NCBI RefSeq assembly: GCF_026745355.1
Contig: NC_079204.1
Span: 48,220,285 to 48,284,284, forward strand
Direction of reading: 5' to 3'
DNA from: Beta vulgaris subsp. vulgaris
Lineage: Eukaryota; Streptophyta; Magnoliopsida; Caryophyllales; Amaranthaceae
DNA length: 64,000 nt
This document shows positions 58,973-64,000 of this stretch, piece after piece. The position numbers were made by a program, and so were the translations under genes. The notes under the pieces are model-generated. The model saw only the letters and a list, made by a program, of their open reading frames with translations, was not told where the DNA came from and searched no databases. Each line of letters starts with the position of its first letter. Positions within the stretch are counted from its first letter, which is position 1.

Positions 58973-59763
58973 AATTGAATTACAATTGAGATATTTTTCT
59001 GATTGATTATACGATAGCGATAAGTAATTGCTCTTATGCTTTTGATTAGGCCTGGTTATTGGACAGGGCTGTCCAATGGCATAAGGATCGGGCCATTATT
59101 AAAGGCTTTATTACCCTTTATTCTTTAATGAACAGGGCTATTATTGAGTTTTAAATGGAAGGGCCCTTAGTGGATCTTATTGAACAACCCACTTTAAACC
59201 ACTAATGTCCACTAAAATCATTAGAAGGGTCTCATTTTTTTTTTCTCTCCTCTCTCTCCTCTCTCCTCTCTCCCCTACTCCACTTCTCATATCTTACAAA
59301 CAACAAAATATACTACTCTACCACCTGGTCTCTAATCCATAAAGACCATTATTCCATATGTAATGTACGTCCTATTTTTTCACCTTCCAGAAGATCGATA
59401 GATCCAAAGCTTTATTTTTAAAGAAAAGAAAATACCATGTTTTCATAATATTTTAATTTTTGCTTTTTTTATTTACATATTTAGAACTTTTAATATTTGA
59501 CAAATTTCTGATCCCCAGACTTCACTCCTCAATCACATGTTGGCACTTGAACTTCTTAAATCATTTAATAGCTTTTTTTTTTAAGATAATAGAAAATTGT
59601 ATATTTAAGCATGTGCGTTATTGTCAAGCTTATTGATCATAATCAATCAACACCATCAATGGTGGGATCGCAGTATATATGCCCTAAATAAGGTACATCC
59701 ACTAGATTGAAAGACATAAATTGGAGGTGGAATTGCAGACTGGAGGAACATATCCCTTCATGG
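58973..59763. other. Intergenic DNA with CT microsatellite
   Basis: Contains a CTCTCCTCTCT microsatellite at about 59,245-59,275 and a GGCCTGGTTATTGGACAGGG start resembling an element end near 59,049. Otherwise AT-rich without genes. Confidence 0.45.
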
Positions 59764-60072
59764 CCCGTTTGGTAAGAGGTTATAAATTATGGGAATGGTA
59801 ATGCATTATAGTAAATTTGTACTAGAAATCCAATGTCATTACCAATGGTAATGCTACTTAATCACAAGATATCCATTATCTTACTAAAATCTCATTACTA
59901 TTCATTACCACTTGGGAAGGTGGTATTAGGTAGTAATGAAAATTTATAAAGGAAAACTCATGTTTTGAGATAAAATTTCATTCCCATGGTTATGGTCACA
60001 TGTGAAAATCTTTACAAATTTACACTAAATTTCATTACCATTACCACTATTTATAACCACTAACCAAACGGA
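59764..60072. mobile_element. MITE with CCGTTTGGT ends, about 309 bp
   Basis: The left end CCCGTTTGGTAAGAGGTTAT pairs with the right end (minus strand) TCCGTTTGGTTAGTGGTTAT, and both continue through AAAT..GGGAATGGTAATG-type sequence. The target duplication is unclear, so hAT and Harbinger remain possible. Confidence 0.75.
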
Positions 60073-61011
60073 ATGTAAGGTATTTCAGAAAGAAGTATAA
60101 TGCTTTTATTGATCAAATTATTTTCAGGAAGAGAGTGATCTAACACAGTAGTATTTCTGTTTTCCATAAGCAAAAGAGAATATTTCCATGGCATGCCCTT
60201 ACGAGGTAGTGATTGGTTAGGTCGTGCAGATTTGTGTGAATTGATTGCTTGGACTTACCTGGCACTAATAAGGTTCGAGGTAGTGAGGGTTTTCCAATTG
60301 TGAAAGGCCCTCTCCCATCTATAGTCATTGTAATGCATTTGCGGCCTTGTTGCTCATTCGGTGTTCAGACCCATAAAAAAGAATAGGAGTGTAGCTTTTA
60401 TGAAACATTAATAATTCATATGCTTGGTCACTAAGACAAGCAATTTAGACAAGATTTGATGTCATGTTCATGGGCTTACAATCTTTGCATGACATCAACT
60501 CTTAGCTTGAAGATATTCAAACACGGTATCAAGGATTCTAAGTTATGGACATGGCATAAGGACACTTTCCCTAGCTAGTTGGATTGAAGTAAACAGCATA
60601 GTTTCAGTTCCTCCTAAAATTGAAGCATCCAAGGGTCCACATTCATGTGAGATGTGTGATCTGAAATGGATACAACAACAACAAAAGCCTTAGCCCACAA
60701 TTAATTTGGGTTCGGCTAGACATGAATCGTTACGAGAAACCACAGAACGCATCTGAATTTGTCCCCTCTCCGTATCCTTGTTTAATGCCAAATTTTTCTG
60801 AAATCCCAATAACCTCATTTTACTTGCAACCACCCTTCTAAAAGAATTGGATATATTTTCTACCTAATAAATGTTGTTATGCTTTATATCTGTTAATAAT
60901 GCCCAATTTTTTAGTTATTGCAGAAAATATATTAATAAAAAGGGCCGAGCATTTGCTTAGGTACTACCTTGTACTGTTTAAAATAAGTCTGCATTAATTT
61001 GACTTTTTCAG
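60073..61011. other. Intergenic DNA with a dispersed-repeat phrase
   Basis: 60,674-60,735 contains ACAACAACAAAAGCCTTAGC and TTGGGTTCGGCTAGACATGA, a phrase common in plant dispersed repeats and SINEs. Nothing else was recognised until the PRP31 fragment. Confidence 0.45.
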
Positions 61012-61375
61012 GCCATATATGATGATTATGCTGTGTAGAGAATGGAATACATTGCTCCAAACCTTTCAGCTCTTGTTGGCAGTGCTGTTGCTGCCAAACT
61101 TGCAAAGCGTGCAGGATGTCACCAAGTAATGTGCCACATTTAGGATACTCAGTCAAGGAATCTGAAACATCGAAGCGTCGGGTAGCCTATCTTGAAAGTA
61201 CATAATTATATTCCCTTGCTCCACCTGAGTCAAGAAAATTATGTCTTCTACTATCAGCAGGAAAATCTCTCGTAGCAGCTCGCGTGGATTTCACTAGGCA
61301 AGATCCTACAGGAAACACAGGTATAAAGCTATATGATCTGATTGTTAGGAAATTAAACTTGAGTTGTTGAAAAGA
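61012..61375 (+). pseudogene. PRP31: PRP31 gene fragment, second copy
   Basis: After an intron-like TTTGACTTTTTCAG the plus strand reads YDDYAV, stop, RMEYIAPNLSALVGSAVAAK, then LAKRAGC, with a frame change to RRVAYLEST, stop, LYSLAPPES, then LSAGKSLVAARVDFTRQDPT and GNTGIKLYDLIVRKLN. These match consecutive parts of the PRP31 Nop domain (compare IAPNLSAIVGSAVAAKL, STPP and VAAKS...ARMD in the gene at 53,356), with an internal deletion after AAKL and at least two stops. It is closer to the family consensus in places than the neighbouring ORF (ARVD, DPTG), so it is an independent copy, not a fragment of that ORF. Confidence 0.8.
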
Positions 61376-62987
61376 TAATATAAGCTTTCTACTAAGAAAA
61401 GTTAAGACATTAGTAGAGTTCCTGTATAAGTGGTTGGTGTGCTTCACCTTTAATTTCTCATCTAATGGTCATAAGGTATGGGAGGGTCTTAGCTAGAGAT
61501 TTTGTTCAGATTCTGGGAGTCAAATGTAATAATGTGTCTAAGACTTTGATTCTTGAGAAGAGTCCTAACATCAAGACTCTCTTCAAGACTTTATGCTTCA
61601 GATGGATGATATTATACAATCCAACTTTTACCTTTCTTGTCTAATTAAATTGCGTCGTATCATCGTTAATCGTATCAAACTTCTTTTCCATGAGTATGAG
61701 AGATAATGTACAAAATCGGAGCAAATCTTATGAGTCTGAATTATATAATGGTGGAAATCCAATGTGATATGGTCTTCAAACCAAAAGAGAACCTAAAAGA
61801 TAAACCCATCCTTAGGTGCTCTTAAGTAGTTAATATTATGTACTCATAAGCCAAAATATTTGTCATATATTTTGCTCAATTAAGCAAAAATAATATTGTC
61901 ATATATTTTGCTCATATAAGCAAAATGTGCCGAAAAATGTGGGAGCAGCTAATATTAGGTGCTTATGGAAGTACTATAAAAAATTTGAGATGTCAGTAGA
62001 GCTTTATACACAAATGAACGTTAGAAGGCAAGGAAGTCCCAAATGGTTGATTACTTTCAAATTTGAATATTCTACATCAGATTAGTAATAGATTTTAGGA
62101 GCTACTTTATCCACAAATTTAGGGGAGAATTTGATTAATGGTTGATAAGTAGACAAACTGATTTGGGGATGGAGATGTGAATCTTACTTCTTTATCTGAT
62201 GTGATTTTTTTTTTAAGATTATGTACGTGATCTTATTTAAGATCATGAGTAAGGTTTCTCTTAGGCACTTGGATATCTGGGACGGAGGGAAAGGAGAGTG
62301 AGGAGGAGGGAGGTGGAGAGGGGAAAGGGTGGGTTGGGACTTGGGAGGGCTTCTGGGGCTGTGCGATGTTAGGGACAAAGGGAGAGGAGAGAGGGGAGGG
62401 ACGAGGAAGGCGAAGGGTGAATGGGGGAGAGGACGTACGGAGGTGAAGGGTGGGGTATGTGGGGTTAGTGGCCTGCAGGGGATGGGGGACTGCACGTGGG
62501 TGAGGTAGGGGTCGCAGGGGTGGGGACAGGGGCTGGCGGGGATGGTGGTGGCAACAGTGGCGGAAAAGGTGGTGGTTATGGAAGAAGTAAGAAAAAGTAA
62601 AGGAAGGAGAAAAAAAGAAGAAAAAAAAAGGCGATATTATACATGCGACAAATAGCATAGGTGATTTGTAATCATGAAATCTACTTACCCTTAATGACCA
62701 AAAATATATTGGTGTAAACATGACATGATGATCTATAGTATTGGAGATAGGATGAGACAAGAACCAGTGTATTAACATTATTTTCATTATTAGTGACGGA
62801 ATAAAAAATGTCTAGATGAGTAATAACTAATATTATTTGAAACATGCTTTTGTTCATCTTTAACATACAACAAAGTACACTTAAAAAAAAAATACAACAA
62901 CGTAGGTTCTTTATTACCCTACAAGTATTATAAAAGAGATAAAGTACAACATAGCTCCGTATTGCTATCCATCACAGTTCACAGTAA
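61376..62987. other. Intergenic DNA with a purine-rich tract
   Basis: A duplicated phrase TTGTCATATATTTTGCTCA occurs at about 61,860 and 61,897. From 62,275 to 62,640 the plus strand is almost all purine (GGGAGGTGGAGAGGGGAAAG type). The long minus-strand frames there are Pro/Ser-rich composition artefacts. No gene was recognised. Confidence 0.5.
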
Positions 62988-63441
62988 TCAGTCCAAAGGA
63001 CGAAGTTCAATACCTTGAACAACAAGACCACTTTTCCACTGACCTTCATCAATCTCCCTTAATATCATCACCAATGTCACCCCTTCATCAATGCCATCAT
63101 CAACACTAACATGATGGTACCTACCCATCTCTATTTCCATCCATCCATCTTCCCTCTCGATTGGAAGCTCTTTCGGCCTTCGTGAACGTCTCCTAACCAT
63201 TGGTGCCTTGAGATAAAAGCGCTTAACAACCTTAACATCGTTTTCTCCGGAGAACCCATATTCATCACTCTCATATATAGATACATTCACTGGTGTATTA
63301 TCAAATCCTCGATGATTGTTCTCATCCATCTTAAACACAAAATATACACCATAAGTCGTGTTTGGTGAAAGGAATTTGATGTAAAATTTTCCAATTATGT
63401 CAAGCCAACATACATCTTGGAGCACAGCAAGCTCTGGAAAT
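62988..63441 (-). CDS. PP2-type phloem lectin, last exon, copy 3 (partial gene)
   Basis: The minus-strand exon starts after an ATTGTAG (or TTCCAG) acceptor and reads FPELAVLQDVCWLDIIGKFY, then LSPNTTYGVYFVFKMDENNH, REDGWMEIEMGRYHHV and QWKSGLVVQGIELRPLD, stop. This is the complete C-terminal half of a PP2/Nictaba-type lectin domain, uninterrupted and with a normal end, unlike the copies at 47.8 kb and 33.9 kb. PP2-A proteins bind GlcNAc-type glycans in phloem or cytosol. The upstream sequence is the same intron found in the other copies, and the window ends (TAGAGGGACGACCTTGAT) exactly where the preceding exon begins in them, so the rest of the gene lies to the right. It may be the functional source copy. 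Confidence 0.85.
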
Positions 63442-64000
63442 CTACAATTAAAACACATTGAGATCATATATATATGCCATTTAACGTCTTCACTCATTTC
63501 TAATTTTTCCATTTCATCAATCTCAATTAACAAAAATAATTTATGTAGAGTGAAAGTGGCCACAAGGCCCACAACCAATATCTCATGCATGCCGACTCAT
63601 GATAAATCATTTTATAACATGTCTCAACTAAGACTATGTTGCATAATGATCGTTGCAATATTTCTTTGTTAAATGCATTGAAATTCATATAGAATTTAGA
63701 ATTGGGATATTAACATTCTTTTGTTATTATTCCTTTCGTTTCTTTTCAATTTACTCATTTAATTAGGAGAAGCAATAATAAAAAAGTTTAAAAATAAGAG
63801 TGTATATTAAAATGAAAAAGTGTAAAAGTGAAAATATAGACTAAAAAGAAAAGGACGAAAAAAGAAAAATATATAATTTTAAAAAAAGGGAGAAAGTATA
63901 ACATTATGGGCATCGACGTTAAAATCTATAAAGTGCATTGATAACATGGAATAAAACATTTTAAAATGCTATGAAATGTAGATAGAGGGACGACCTTGAT
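63442..64000 (-). other. Intron of PP2 copy 3, to the window edge
   Basis: AT-rich sequence collinear with 48,200-48,600 plus 49,706-49,865, and with 33,392-33,930, without any transposon insert. The last about 20 bases enter the homologous upstream exon. Confidence 0.7.

Noticed and set aside
62184..62787. Pro/Ser-rich frames up to 184 aa on the minus strand
   Set aside because: They are the complement of the purine tract, with no start context, splice sites or domain.

Overview
The window is plant nuclear DNA, almost certainly from a eudicot. The evidence is spliced genes with GT/AG introns, a plant-only SBP-box transcription factor with a miR156 site, a STRUBBELIG-family receptor kinase, PP2-type phloem lectin exons, and plant transposons (Stowaway, Tourist, Helitron, TRIM, Copia, L1 with RNase H). 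The repeat style resembles Caryophyllales/Amaranthaceae, but that is only a guess.

The left half (about 1-32,000) is gene-bearing and holds four intact spliced genes: an SPL9/15-like SBP-box gene (2,027-8,134, +); a GPATCH11-like G-patch gene (16,681-10,527, -) whose two last exons lie 5.2 kb from the first; a STRUBBELIG-receptor-family LRR kinase with 17 coding exons (21,817-26,372, +); and a CDK5RAP3/C53 gene with 10 coding exons (31,854-27,038, -), the UFMylation and ER-phagy factor. All four read through in frame when the exons are joined (376, 268, 720 and 559 aa). SPL converges on the G-patch gene, the G-patch and receptor genes diverge, and the receptor gene converges on C53. Intergenic space holds small elements: Stowaway and Tourist MITEs, a SINE-like remnant, and a 1.2 kb foldback element built of inverted minisatellite arms.

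The right half (about 32,040-64,000) is a transposon graveyard with gene fragments. In order: a LINE-type insert with an 18-bp target duplication; a GC-rich LTR-like block; a PP2 gene fragment enclosed by a perfect 34-bp inverted repeat; an 8.4 kb young Copia element with both LTRs; two copies of an unrecognised Lys/Glu-rich ORF; a second PP2 copy whose intron carries a MULE-like element with telomere-like repeats; a Helitron carrying a SINE; a degenerate AACTCTAA-type array; a 240-bp TRIM whose LTR supplies the stop codon of a truncated PRP31-like gene; a 5'-truncated L1/RNase H LINE with a 15-bp target duplication; a second, broken PRP31 fragment on the other strand; and the last exon of a third PP2 copy that runs off the right edge.

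The genes do not form a pathway. The most informative signals are structural: exons missed by open-reading-frame scanning, several elements with resolvable ends and target duplications (one with an empty-site paralogue in the same window), and two small gene families (PP2, PRP31) present as good and broken copies. I saw no convincing new enzymatic or defence system. The oddest objects are the foldback element with inverted minisatellites, the MULE-like element with inverted telomere-like repeats, and the duplicated unknown ORF.
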